This document shows, in pieces, positions 11,801 through 20,194 of a stretch of DNA of 53,840 nt. The DNA is from Fragilaria crotonensis. Lineage: Eukaryota > Bacillariophyta > Fragilariophyceae > Fragilariales > Fragilariaceae. Each line of letters starts with the position of its first letter. Position 1 is the stretch's first letter. The DNA lies in the NCBI GenBank assembly GCA_022925895.1, contig JAKSYS010000423.1, positions 1 through 53,840 of the forward strand, read 5' to 3'. The notes below the pieces were generated by a model that saw nothing but the letters and a program-made list of their open reading frames with translations, did not search any database and was not told where the DNA came from. Made by a program: the position numbers and the translations under genes.

Positions 11801-12401
11801 ATTTCGAGCACCCTATTCTTCCAAGCTCCATTCAGTGGAGATGGATACATCACCTGCTTCAACTCTTGAGTTAAATAGTAGTAGTGACGGTGCTGGAAGG
11901 TGACTCGGAACATGCCAGTAAGGTTTGACCCATCAAACCTCAACATTGCCGATCCGTAACAGCTGGATTTGGCAAACGCTGCATTGAATTGGCGGACACT
12001 AAAGATAAGGCCTTCATCAATGTGTCCAAGCTTCCTCAGTGCTTCCACCCAAGTTTCTGCAGGGAGCCAAGAATTCAACAATCTGGGTCCGTACGTGATG
12101 TCAGAACGAATCAACATGACAGCCCTGATAACAACAGCATAAATTCTCGTGTCAGCCATCGAGATAAACAACCCAGCCAACACAGCTCGTTACTTGGGAG
12201 TATTTTGAAGGCTTCTGTGTGTGCTGGGTAGTTTAAAAAGAGTGCATCTGTTGCAAACAACGGCATGCAATATCATTGTGGAAACCTCGCTTTCAGCACG
12301 AGAGTTTTTTCTAAACGTGACGTCACAGGCGCAATAATTCTTCCATTATGTAGAATCTATACTACGGCCTGCGCTAGGTTTCTCAGTTGCGAAACCTGCC
12401 A
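8833..12401. mobile_element. Tc1/mariner-IS630-like transposon with about 54-bp degenerate TIRs
   Basis: Both ends begin TA-TGGCAGGTTTC when read inward (left from 8831; right as the complement ending at 12403), a 13-bp match. Without gaps, the following 40 bp share CCTAGCG at the same offset and a GTATA/TAC block. TA duplications are at 8831-8832 and 12402-12403. The 3569-bp element contains a single long transposase frame on the minus strand. It begins only 33 bp after the end of the pogo-like element. TIR divergence suggests an old insertion, yet the frame is open. Confidence 0.7.
8956..12183 (-). CDS. DDE transposase, Tc1/mariner-IS630-like, long form
   Basis: A frame of about 1075 codons open to the stop at 8956; the first codon of the full frame is at 12183 and MADTRI about nine codons in is a likely real start. 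The N-terminal 300 residues are low-complexity and acidic in part (EDEEESQKKRQR). The middle resembles large fungal and algal DDE transposases: a helix-turn-helix region ending WRWMRLLGFKYDVRRKSFY, then GHEREDVVANR. Candidate catalytic acids are all present: GQDESVFAQ (about residue 576), FLFDHSQGHARKRD (about 710) and the Glu in AGEGIEYSW (about 936), preceded by LTPKFHAEL. A basic C-terminal tail follows. All three acids and the open frame make this potentially active. Family assignment is by motif memory, not a search. Confidence 0.75.
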   Translation of the reverse strand: MLAGLFISMADTRIYAVVIRAVMLIRSDITYGPRLLNSWLPAETWVEALRKLGHIDEGLIFSVRQFNAAFAKSSCYGSAMLRFDGSNLTGMFRVTFQHRHYYYLTQELKQVMYPSPLNGAWKNRVLEIASNALAIPSTRGRPATVDSSTVFGTSVGADGDANEDEEESQKKRQRLEAVASSSCSYWPASPEACQLFSSRGPICRGVGIGSVGVGSNSTTLVDTMTLDESPQETLERRIAALQAVHESEDSWRGVVKGGDPDNFCSKIEIFEIRQRASFLCLAYQLALQKMNQWTWQDCCKEACSRLNDLGMQQATFYRTIAEWNKIYRKLECFPHPNAYVQCGKRPLPRLLETFPDAKEQIVAFGVRNLTTLTIEGVHDFIVSTVIPRLVVVWQDDNHEQQHKIVVDSSGTSTASTADDNADRNKAAVTDSFLQAHRLQSMSFSTTWRWMRLLGFKYDVRRKSFYVDGHEREDVVANRQTFCETYLTKLEPYCNRWIQLPVAKATMIEGLDIGFGHRYFDIIRDEELVEFHIDYWSRHCGGADATSMNSSTQQESINPTTSIRVSSIARPIMIVGQDESVFAQYLLGAKTWIGPKGQRPLLPKSEGDGYMLSAFVSREFGFGRPLTEDELARINLHRQQSRATYTDTHAAMEILGTINKVALTESPFVKYLFIRANNEGYWNSFYMSLQLEDVVDCLQVLYPEFDLVFLFDHSQGHARKRDQALSAQHMSKSYGGAQPLMRDTTIMAEEGYLGPHLPELRVADIQSMTFAAKDKGPWYLSPEQQAMQRHDRPTGKIRLVERSKKLLLEALHAKGVTLQQQRGYSKKELQDFARNNQIELHDRKEQVTPGWEGKPKGLLQVLGERGLIERASLEKYTLEGRKDSITGEVDLHYSLRSLLGNCRDFKEEETALQYLGTQLGVTVLLTPKFHAELAGEGIEYSWAHSKAYYRRMPLSRKRGRDNFKQLVKDCTCPLNVLTKQRIQKFASRARAYICTYHHLHQEQQKRAAAEHEDSNSASNADRTSPAARMPSHIKQELLSYSDIERVSKAFKGHRCVLDFDNGFVHSELRSAMINHE

Positions 12402-12611
12402 TATGCATGTGCATCCGGAACGAATGCATGCCGGTACAGTAGTACCGGTAGCTAGTAGTACAAACGGGAGTACTCATTGTATGTATCTCATACAAACGCA
12501 GAACTTGCGGTACGACACTTTTCCGCGATTTCGATCCATCTTGTGAATACGTGTATATGGTTTAAGATGTTCTACCAGTAAATATGGATTTCCTTTTTTT
12601 TAAAACATGTA

Positions 12612-13068
12612 CAGCTGGTTTCATATTCGGGCGACCTGACGTAGGCCTTGGTAATTTTCCTACGTAAAAATATTTAGCCTAAGTAAGTTGAAAAAAATTA
12701 ACACGATGACATCAACGCTTGGCCCATGCGAAATCAACGGGTCGTCAAAGTTCACAAGTTTGGTTCCCCGAGGCCTACCCCACTGCATACCCTGTGTTAT
12801 TAACTTGATTAGGGTGCAAGATGAGTGAGGCCGCGGGGTGTACAATCCGAACCCCCCAAAACAGTGATCCCATCAAGGGCCTTTATGCGCCGTTTGTGCT
12901 GATAAACACTGGTAAAGCGAATTTTGCACGCCAGCCGGGTATGTATGACATCGAGATGGCGCTGCCAACTGGTGTATATAATATGCGCGGCAATGCGCAA
13001 GGTGCCTCACCTACCTGTAGAAACATTACCATCGGGTACGTTGGGCCATTTAATTATGAAACCAGCTG
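12612..13068. mobile_element. MITE sharing the TIR type of the 8833-12401 transposon
   Basis: A 457-bp segment flanked by TA (12610-12611, 13069-13070). The left end reads CAGCTGGTTTCATA; the complement of the right end begins with the same 14 bases and later shares ACGTA and TGGTAAT blocks. Aligned without gaps to the left TIR of the 8833-12401 element, roughly 33 of 54 positions agree, including GGTTTCAT, CCT, CGTA and TTGGTA blocks. No coding sequence is supported inside. Probably a deletion derivative or a MITE cross-mobilised by that transposase family. Confidence 0.65.
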
Positions 13069-13495
13069 TATCCTACTATATTATAAATTAATTGTGTGCG
13101 TGCGTGCGTCCGTCTGTTACGGAGTATGACCACTCTGGGGTACTGTTGCACTGTTACGTGGATTACATGTAGTCGTACTACAGGTCTACAGTACATAAAC
13201 GGACGGTAATTTATGTTGAAACGACAGTGTGTTACGTTACTGAACTACAATACTGTACGAATTCAAAGTTACTAGATGGAATACTCATTGAATTTGCTGT
13301 GAACAGGTTGCTTGACAAATGCTACTGTAAAATATACCGTGCGATGAACTGCAATACTGGGGCATGATAGAGTACCTGGTACTGTACTTCATGAAGTTTC
13401 CTACGTTGGTACCATGGTACTGCATACTGTAGGGGAAAAAAGTAGTGGTACGGAGTACGACCAGGTTGGGGGTCCGATCAAATGTGAGGTACCCA

Positions 13496-14747
13496 CTAGT
13501 GTCTATTTGACTTCTGTCTTTAATTAAAGACAAATCTTTAATTAAAGACAGTTTGGAGGGTATGCCGAAAATGGACTTCCCGCAACTATCATGAAAAACG
13601 ACGATTACCGTCGTGTTCAGCATATTCTCAAACCCTGTGGCACATGACAGTTTCCTTTAACTCTCACAATAACGCCATGAATTCCACAATCCAAAGAAGA
13701 GCGATGAATTTTTGATGAGTTTTCTCAATTTATTCTCATTAGTTAAATTACGTAGAATTTATACTGTATGCCACGACAGATTGCTAATTCATGACACATT
13801 TTGACCCTATGGTTAGATCAGACACCTGTCGCTTTTGACCGAAAACGAGGGCATAAATGTATTCATTATATAACAATAAGTGTAGGTCAAATGGGAGATG
13901 TGTTTTAATTCGCGGTATCAACGAAGTACCGTTGACTGGAAACATTCGATCAACAGCAAAAAAAACCGTTGAAAAATTATGTAGAATATATACGATACCC
14001 TACGCCAGATTTTCTGATTCAAGGCACATTTTGACCCTATAGTAAGATCATGCTCCTGTCACTTTCAACCAATAGTGAGGTCTCCAACGTCTTCGGCATA
14101 TATTCATTGTCGCAAGGGCATATACAAGGTTTGTCTGAAGCACAGGTACGTAAGCAATATGATGGAATAGAAAGTGTTCGATTCTCAAAAATCAACCGTA
14201 GAAAACTCATGTAGAATATGTACTATCCTCCTCGTCAGATTCCTGTGGTCATTACTCATTTTGATCGTGTGATTTGATAATACTCGTGCCATTTTCAACC
14301 AAAAGTGAGGTCACCGTCATATTCTTCATCTTTTACATAACGCCGGGGCACGTGGGAGGTTTGTCTGAAAGTTAAGTATTTACGCAGCAGTATTCGTTGG
14401 AAAAGAGCTCAATTTAGAAAGGGATCGTTGAAAAAATTCATGTAGAATGTATACCATGGCCCACGACAGATTTCCGCGTGCCGCAGAGTATTGATACGGT
14501 GAGCTAAAACGTAAAATTATGTACCAGCAACCAACCAACATGATTGCATGAACTAACATTTGAAGGAAAAAGTGCTTATTTGTGGCGTAATTCATATCGG
14601 TTGTCGGCCATTGTTCAAGTCAATTTTTGCGTTGCCGTGGTATCGATTGCACGAAGGGCCGTCTTGCAAACGTACGAAAAAATCTGTCTTTAATTAAAGA
14701 TAATTTTGTCTTTAATTAAAGATTGAGCCCAGACGGATAGACACTAG
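13496..14747. mobile_element. Non-autonomous piggyBac-like element bordered by CTAG
   Basis: A 1252-bp element. The ends read CTAGTGTCTAT inward on both sides (13496 and 14747). Each end has two copies of the palindrome TCTTTAATTAAAGA (13517-13530 and 13535-13548; 14687-14700 and 14709-14722), the outermost about 21-25 bp from the end. The right 110 bp closely resembles the right end of the piggyBac element at 48330-51423 (shared GGCCATTGTT, GGTATCGAT, CCGTCTTGCAAA and TACGAAAA), and both left arms carry AAACCCTGTGG at similar positions. There is no transposase gene; the centre is a tandem array of about 230-bp units. It is probably mobilised in trans. Confidence 0.8.
13700..14500. repeat. 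Tandem array of about four 230-bp degenerate units
   Basis: The word TGTAGAAT followed by TATAC or similar recurs at about 13752, 13981, 14211 and 14442, a spacing of 229-231 bp. Each unit continues with a CACGACAGATT-like block, then CATTTTGACCCTATGGTTAGATCA, a CTGTC.CTTTTGACC block, and a run ending in CCGTTGAAAAA. Units are clearly diverged from each other. The array fills the centre of the CTAG-bordered element and codes for nothing recognisable. Confidence 0.7.
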
Positions 14748-15134
14748 TAGTATGTATAAAGTAAATTTTCTTCGACAATGCATGGAGATGGACATGTCGG
14801 CTATCCATAGAGCATAGAGTACATGTATTATAGGATTATAGGTTATAGGTCATTGTTGGCCAATAGATGACCTACGGCAATTGATGTACTCGGAGTAATT
14901 CATGGTATTCTCGAATATATGCGAGAGTTTAAGTGCCAGTTCTTCGTGCCTTCTCATTACTGTGCGCACCCTTCTGAGAAGGAAGGAGTCGCTTTTCCTC
15001 AACGTCGGCGCGTATCACAACCTCTGAACATTCATTAACAGGTAGGCAATCAACTCAAGGACATAATAAGTCGGGCTTCGGGTCTGTCACGAAAGTTGTG
15101 ACACCGTCCCAATCACTTTTCCGGAACCTTCGCA
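14748..15134. other. Upstream region of the PAS gene
   Basis: About 390 bp without a gene, between the CTAG-bordered element and the PAS protein start. Contains a small ATAGGATTATAGGTTATAGG repeat near 14829. It presumably holds the PAS gene promoter; no motif can be assigned. Confidence 0.4.
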
Positions 15135-16799
15135 ATGTCAGTGATGAATCGAAACCGTTCAAGTATCCCTCTTGATCTCATTCATATCGTGAATGCTTCA
15201 CTTCAACCAGCTCTCGTGATGGACAAGAGGGGGCGAGTTCGACATGCCAATGATGCATCAACCGTGTTATTCGACATAGCTGGTGATTCGCCTTTGAACC
15301 ATATCGATGCATTGATGATCTTTGTATCCTCAGCAAGAGACTTTGTCGGTGACTCAGACTCCTGTTGGAAGGATGTGTATATGGACTTGGCAGATCAAAA
15401 CGCCACGGCACAGTGGAACGTCAAATGCACACACCCGCACAATCAGACTGTCTTTTCAGCAAGTATGAACTTGGCTAAGGTGTCATGGACTGACGGAAAT
15501 GCTTATGTCGTAGGATTCTTGAATGCCAATGAGACGGAAAGAAGTGCGAAAGAAAAAGAAAAGAATAGACAGTTTGATTTGTCGTCCGATCCGATGATGG
15601 CAATAGACCAAATTGGCAATGTGCTCATGTTCAACCAAGCTGCCGTTGAAGCTATCGATTGGTGTGAGCCTGCTCTTGTCGGTCATCACATTTCTCTCGG
15701 TTTAAGACATCGAAACTTTGCGTGTCACCCTGATCCCATTATTGGCGTGGATCAAGATGGTACGATTGTGTCTGTGAACTCTGCCGCAGTTGATGACCTT
15801 TCGTGGTGCTCGCAAGACTTGGTTGGCTTGAATCTATTGAAGTTAGGCGCTAGTACAGTGGAAATGCATGACAACGTCGACGGAACAAAGCAACCATTCG
15901 CACAGCTCTCATCCTGGTTCGTCGCCAAGAAGGATGACGAGGTAAAAAGAAAGAAAGGCCCAGAAGTACTTCGCATATACGTTCTTGACAGATGCGATTC
16001 AACGCAATCGAAAAGTGCACTTCCGATGACATTAGAAAGCGGGTTCGAAGTTCATCAACAACGAGATTCCCTCATGACAGCCATTGTTGAAGCGTCACTC
16101 GACCCCATGCTCCAAATCAACGAGCAAGGGATCATTCAAATGGTCAATCAGGCGGCAGAACGCCAGTTCAGATATCGGCGCGAAGAATTGTTGGGATGTA
16201 ATATATCAATGATTTTGGGCGACGAGCACGCTGCAAAACATGATAAGTATCTCAAACGGTATTTGGAAACAGGAATTTCAGAGGTACTCGGCCAGAAGCG
16301 TGAACTTACGGCCCGAAGAAGTGACGGAACCGAGTTTCCTATCGATTTAGGAGTCGTCGAGATTGCTTCCTCTCAGGGGGACCCGCGTCTGTTCTGCGGC
16401 TTTGTTCATGACCTTTCTATCATTAAAAAGATGGAGCGCATTACACTAGACATCATGGAAGCGTCGCTGGACCCAATTTTTTTAATTGCCGAGAGTGGCA
16501 CGATTCGCATGGTGAACACGGCTGCTTCCACGCACTTTGGCTTTGATCACGAGGAATTCATCGGCCACAACATTTCACTCATTGTGGGTGGAGGGCACGA
16601 CAAGCATCACAACCAATACATTCAAAACTACCTTGCAACTGGGAACACGAAAGCTATAGGCAGGCTTCGTCAACTTCCAGCTCGACGGAAGGATGGTTCG
16701 GAGTTTCCGATTCATCTCACTGTCGTTGAAATGAAAACTAGCGAAGAAGAAGAGCGCACTTTCTGCGGCTTTGTGCACAATCTTACTGAAGTAAATTAG
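15135..16799 (+). CDS. Multi-PAS-domain protein
   Basis: A 554-residue protein built of repeated PAS sensor domains: about residues 10-130, 145-190 (short), 198-290, 308-430 and 433-554. The last two are near duplicates: EASLDPMLQINEQGIIQMVN then REELLGCNISMI, and EASLDPIFLIAESGTIRMVN then EFIGHNISLI. Each of these two is followed by a PAC-like stretch with RRSDGTEFPI or RRKDGSEFPI and ending FCGFVH. No kinase, cyclase, GGDEF or DNA-binding domain, signal peptide or membrane segment is visible. PAS domains bind small ligands or cofactors, or mediate dimerisation; no flavin-binding LOV cysteine motif is evident. The start at 15135 (MSVMNRNRSS) is the first Met of the frame. The protein may act as a soluble sensor through partners, which is inference. 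Confidence 0.85.
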   Translation: MSVMNRNRSSIPLDLIHIVNASLQPALVMDKRGRVRHANDASTVLFDIAGDSPLNHIDALMIFVSSARDFVGDSDSCWKDVYMDLADQNATAQWNVKCTHPHNQTVFSASMNLAKVSWTDGNAYVVGFLNANETERSAKEKEKNRQFDLSSDPMMAIDQIGNVLMFNQAAVEAIDWCEPALVGHHISLGLRHRNFACHPDPIIGVDQDGTIVSVNSAAVDDLSWCSQDLVGLNLLKLGASTVEMHDNVDGTKQPFAQLSSWFVAKKDDEVKRKKGPEVLRIYVLDRCDSTQSKSALPMTLESGFEVHQQRDSLMTAIVEASLDPMLQINEQGIIQMVNQAAERQFRYRREELLGCNISMILGDEHAAKHDKYLKRYLETGISEVLGQKRELTARRSDGTEFPIDLGVVEIASSQGDPRLFCGFVHDLSIIKKMERITLDIMEASLDPIFLIAESGTIRMVNTAASTHFGFDHEEFIGHNISLIVGGGHDKHHNQYIQNYLATGNTKAIGRLRQLPARRKDGSEFPIHLTVVEMKTSEEEERTFCGFVHNLTEVN

Positions 16800-17000
16800 G
16801 GAACGCATCGTTAATGGCGTTATCGGGAGATCGTTAGATTCAATGTTGTTCCAGATATGACGATCACGGCAAGATTGAAATGGTTAACCAGGCGGCAGTC
16901 GATACATTGAACGCCTCGAGTTATAATAGACGGCGTGTCTTTCATAGGAGACGGAAGTATGGCACCCAGTTTCCGATAGAGCTTGCGTGAGGCGACTGGC
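16800..17000 (+). pseudogene. Relic of a further PAS domain
   Basis: Just after the stop of the PAS gene, short stretches still resemble its repeat unit: GKIEMVNQAAVDTL near 16872-16912 and RRKYGTQFPIEL near 16950-16988, matching the two ends of a PAS/PAC module with the middle deleted. This indicates that the gene once had at least one more PAS unit, or that a copy decayed in place. Confidence 0.55.
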
Positions 17001-17125
17001 AGGAACCTTTGTGAATGTGAGAGTACAGATTCAGGATAGTGCTATGCTTTTGAAATGTAGACACAGGCATGAATTGATACAATATTTCTGGACAAACTCT
17101 AAAGCATATTTACTCTACACCTTGT

Positions 17126-18895
17126 TTAGGAAGGATCATAAGATCCGTAGTCGTACAGGGATTCCTTCTTCTTCATTTGGAAAACAGTTTCCAGATGTTC
17201 TGTCTCGGACACCTCAAACTGCTGCTGGTAATCTGCAGTTGTTTCCATTGCGGAAGAGTGCCGCAAGCTTGCATCATCGCAAAACGATTCCATAGGATGG
17301 AAGTCCCGAAGCACGAACCTATGAACGAAATTCTTTTCAAAAGTTCGCAGCTTCCCTTGCAATAATCGAGCATTAGGAGATGACTCCATGTACCTGTCTT
17401 CGTCGACATTCATCTCGATATTCAGGTAATTGAGTAGTAACTCTGTCGCGCCACCGAGAAGGAAGACAGTCACAAGGACAATCGCCATGGTCACCACAAC
17501 AAATTCCGTTTGGTGATTGAAGGTATCCGGGAACGAGCGCACACAGGCGTAGGCGACGGCTCCTCGAAGACCCGAAAACCAAAGCATGTGGGCCGTTTTC
17601 CACCTAATCTTTAAGTCGCGCCGACTCTCAGGCGTCATGCTGCTTTGCATCCGTAACTGAGGAGCATTCGATTCGTCCTTTTTCTCTTCGGTGATATCCG
17701 TCATCTCAAAATGGCCGACAAACTCATTCTTATCGCTTTCGTGATACGTCATCAAAGGGATTTCATCTCGAAGTGATCGGTTGAAGAAAAACGCAATCGG
17801 ATACACATTGGCGGCACGACCAATCAAGCATGCGAGGATAGCCCACAGAATGAAACGCCACTGAAAGTTACCTTCTCCGGCAAAGAGAGGAAAGACACAC
17901 AGACCAAGCTCGAGAAAGATGGAAACCTCAGCAATGTGAGCGGCCAGCCGGAAGAAGGCCTCGGAGTTGGTCTGGGTGGAGAGTGACAGATTCGGAACGC
18001 AATAGCGCCGCGCCGCAATACCAGTGAAGAGAATCGTTACGATACCAGACATTCTCAGAATCTCCGCGCAGAGATAAGGAACGTACATGATGAGCACGTA
18101 AAGGCTGAGCTCCAGCAAGGGTGTCTTGCGCATGTCCACTTTCTTCAACAGCAAGGCTGCCAATAAAGCAGATACGACACCCAAAACAGAGCTACCGATG
18201 AAATCGAATGTGAAATCAATCAAAAACGTCAAGATTTCCACCGCCACTTTGTCGTATTGGGTCTCCACTTGCACAAATTTGGCAAATGCGTTGAAGAGCA
18301 CCAAACCCACTGCATCGTTGAGGACCGATTCCCCAAAAACAAGATAGAAGAGATGCGGGTCAACTCGCTTTGATTGAAAGACAGCTAGTGTTGAAACAGG
18401 GTCTGTGGCCGATATCAACGCGCCAAAGGTGAAAAGCTCGGACAACGTGGGGTAGAACGTGCCAGTCAGTTCAAAGTGCACGGCCGCTTTGAGGATCAAT
18501 GCCACAACAATTGTCGATACCAAAGTCCCAATGCAGGCAAAGAGACAAATGGGGGCAATGTGCCGGAAGAATAATTCTCGACGTAAGTGATATCCGCTGT
18601 TGAAAATGATTGGGGGGAGTAGTGCTATGAAAAACACGTTGGGAGAGAAGGAGAGTAGACTCTTAATGACATCCTCATCGTCGCCTTCGTTCTCAGGTTC
18701 TTTCGCCACCAAGGTAACCAGCGTTCCAGCGACGAATCCCACTAACAGAATCATCCCTACCTCGGGAAGAAGCGATGCAACGACTTCATGATCGTGCAAG
18801 ACTTTACTGAGAATGAGCACCACTGCAAGCAGAGACGAAAAGATGACGAAATAAACCGAAATTCCTTCCTCAGTGCCTGACTCCCAGTCTCCCAT
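17126..18895 (-). CDS. Na+/H+ exchanger (CPA1/NHE family)
   Basis: A 589-residue electroneutral cation/proton antiporter with about twelve membrane helices followed by a short cytosolic tail. Hallmarks: FFIALLPPIIFNSGYHL (helix near residues 86-102, the amiloride-site region), FGALISATDPVSTLAVF (about 153-170), the transport-site motif LVFGESVLNDAVGLV with the Asn-Asp pair of electroneutral members (about 184-198), and FSGLRGAVAYACVRSFPDT (about 433). The LPPIIFNSGY form is closest to the organellar NHE6/7/8/9 group, so an endosome, Golgi or vacuole location is likely but not shown. The tail is short and acidic/Ser-rich, ending YDYGSYDPS. Single exon; the Met at 18895 is well placed just before helix 1. 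Confidence 0.92.
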   Translation of the reverse strand: MGDWESGTEEGISVYFVIFSSLLAVVLILSKVLHDHEVVASLLPEVGMILLVGFVAGTLVTLVAKEPENEGDDEDVIKSLLSFSPNVFFIALLPPIIFNSGYHLRRELFFRHIAPICLFACIGTLVSTIVVALILKAAVHFELTGTFYPTLSELFTFGALISATDPVSTLAVFQSKRVDPHLFYLVFGESVLNDAVGLVLFNAFAKFVQVETQYDKVAVEILTFLIDFTFDFIGSSVLGVVSALLAALLLKKVDMRKTPLLELSLYVLIMYVPYLCAEILRMSGIVTILFTGIAARRYCVPNLSLSTQTNSEAFFRLAAHIAEVSIFLELGLCVFPLFAGEGNFQWRFILWAILACLIGRAANVYPIAFFFNRSLRDEIPLMTYHESDKNEFVGHFEMTDITEEKKDESNAPQLRMQSSMTPESRRDLKIRWKTAHMLWFSGLRGAVAYACVRSFPDTFNHQTEFVVVTMAIVLVTVFLLGGATELLLNYLNIEMNVDEDRYMESSPNARLLQGKLRTFEKNFVHRFVLRDFHPMESFCDDASLRHSSAMETTADYQQQFEVSETEHLETVFQMKKKESLYDYGSYDPS

Positions 18896-19732
18896 TTCGC
18901 GGTGATAGACTGAATCGAAAGGAGTTATAGAATGCAGAAGTATAGGAAGCTCAGCGTCTGATGGAGGTCAGTACTTGCTGCAGATAGATGTATTGAAGAA
19001 AAGTTGTGAGATGATGGATCGTATGGATTGCATGATTACATCATCACGAAGAATTTCAGATTTGCTTGAGAACGATCTTCATGTGAAAGAATGAAGTAGG
19101 GTTTGTCCACGGAACATAACGCGTAGATACCTGTCAACGGATTTCTAAAATCGTGTCTGGGGCCTTTTAAACCTTAAAATACGGGCCCTCAGATACTGCA
19201 AGTATCATACGTGTGACATAGTAAGTAGCATAGCATGACTACACGGTACTAGTACTCGGAGGCTACTGCACTAGACACTACTGGTACTGGAGTAGGCGGA
19301 GTACTACTAAGGCATACTGCCACACGTTTCCTTTTATCACAAATCACAAGTGTATGCATTATGCATACTCTCGACTCTCGACTCTCGACTCTCGAAGTAG
19401 TACAAGTACTTGTACGTGTATATGTATGAAACAATGCTACGAGGATCAAAATCGGTAAGTCATGACTAACCAACGTCGACTCTAGAGCGGTAGCTTGAGA
19501 AGGCGTTCAATGAAAGCACGCATCCTACTGCAGCCTTCAGTATGACGGAGGTGTTCAGGTTAACAGACAATGTTAACATGAAGGTTTTAATGTCAAGAGA
19601 TGAAGGTACTGTCAGAACTAGGCTCGCTCTGGCCTTTCTGCTGGTGGAATGAACTGGATAGAGATGAATAAACCAGATGAAAAACTGCCCAAACTTGCGC
19701 TACAGCTCCCATCGGAAGTAACATTTTCTTAT
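18896..19732. other. Intergenic, GTAC-rich with a small tandem repeat
   Basis: No gene seen. A perfect 7-bp tandem (ACTCTCG, four copies) lies at about 19369-19396. GTAC words are frequent at 19240-19450. The 5' part includes the upstream region of the exchanger; the 3' end is downstream of the parvulin gene. Confidence 0.45.
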
Positions 19733-20194
19733 TCAGTACCAGTCTCCTCCACCAGTGCGCTTGTCCACTACAATCAGATGGTAGCCAAACTTGGTTTCGA
19801 CAGGACCCATGATTTCTCCAATTCTTGTTTCTGGCGAAAAGATGACCTTGTCGAATTCGGCCACCATGGTACCCGGTGAGAAGGATCCCAGAGATCCTCC
19901 TTGGGATTTCGAAGGGCAGGTGGAATACTGACTTGCCAGTAAATTCCAACTTTCGCCATTTTGGAGCTTGTCCAGAATCATATTGACGTCTTCCTTGGAT
20001 TTGACAAGAATGTGACGAGCATTGGCTTTGACCGCGTCGGGTGGAGCGCCATATTTTTCGTTGGAAAATGCTTTGGAAAGACCGTCGAAAAATCCCATTG
20101 ATAAGTGTGTGGTCCTTCCTGGAGCAGGCCATACCACAAATGCATGGGCACTGAGCCCAAGGAGAAAAGTTAACGTGATCAGTAGGTTCATCAT
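19733..20194 (-). CDS. Parvulin-type peptidyl-prolyl isomerase, probably plastid-targeted
   Basis: A 153-residue parvulin (rotamase) that isomerises peptidyl-proline bonds. The catalytic domain begins at ANARHILVKSKEDVNMILD (about residue 57) and includes FASQYS-like LLASQYSTCPS, GGSLGSFSPGTM, EFDKVIFS and the C-terminal FGYHLIVVDKR, all standard parvulin blocks. The N-terminus MMNLLITLTFLLGLSAHA is a signal peptide followed at once by Phe (AHA-F), then a Ser/Thr/Pro/Arg-rich stretch to about residue 40. This resembles the ASAFAP-type bipartite signal of heterokont plastids, so import into a complex plastid is likely. It is transcribed divergently from the RAD18-like gene. The start at 20194 is required for the leader. 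Confidence 0.87.
   Translation of the reverse strand: MMNLLITLTFLLGLSAHAFVVWPAPGRTTHLSMGFFDGLSKAFSNEKYGAPPDAVKANARHILVKSKEDVNMILDKLQNGESWNLLASQYSTCPSKSQGGSLGSFSPGTMVAEFDKVIFSPETRIGEIMGPVETKFGYHLIVVDKRTGGGDWY

Noticed and set aside
12821-13129. 102-codon plus-strand open frame
   Set aside because: Overlaps the MITE at 12612-13068 and runs through its right TIR.
13700-14500. Regularly spaced repeats suggestive of a CRISPR-like array
   Set aside because: Units are about 230 bp, diverged along their whole length with no short invariant repeat plus variable spacer, and lie within a eukaryotic transposon.
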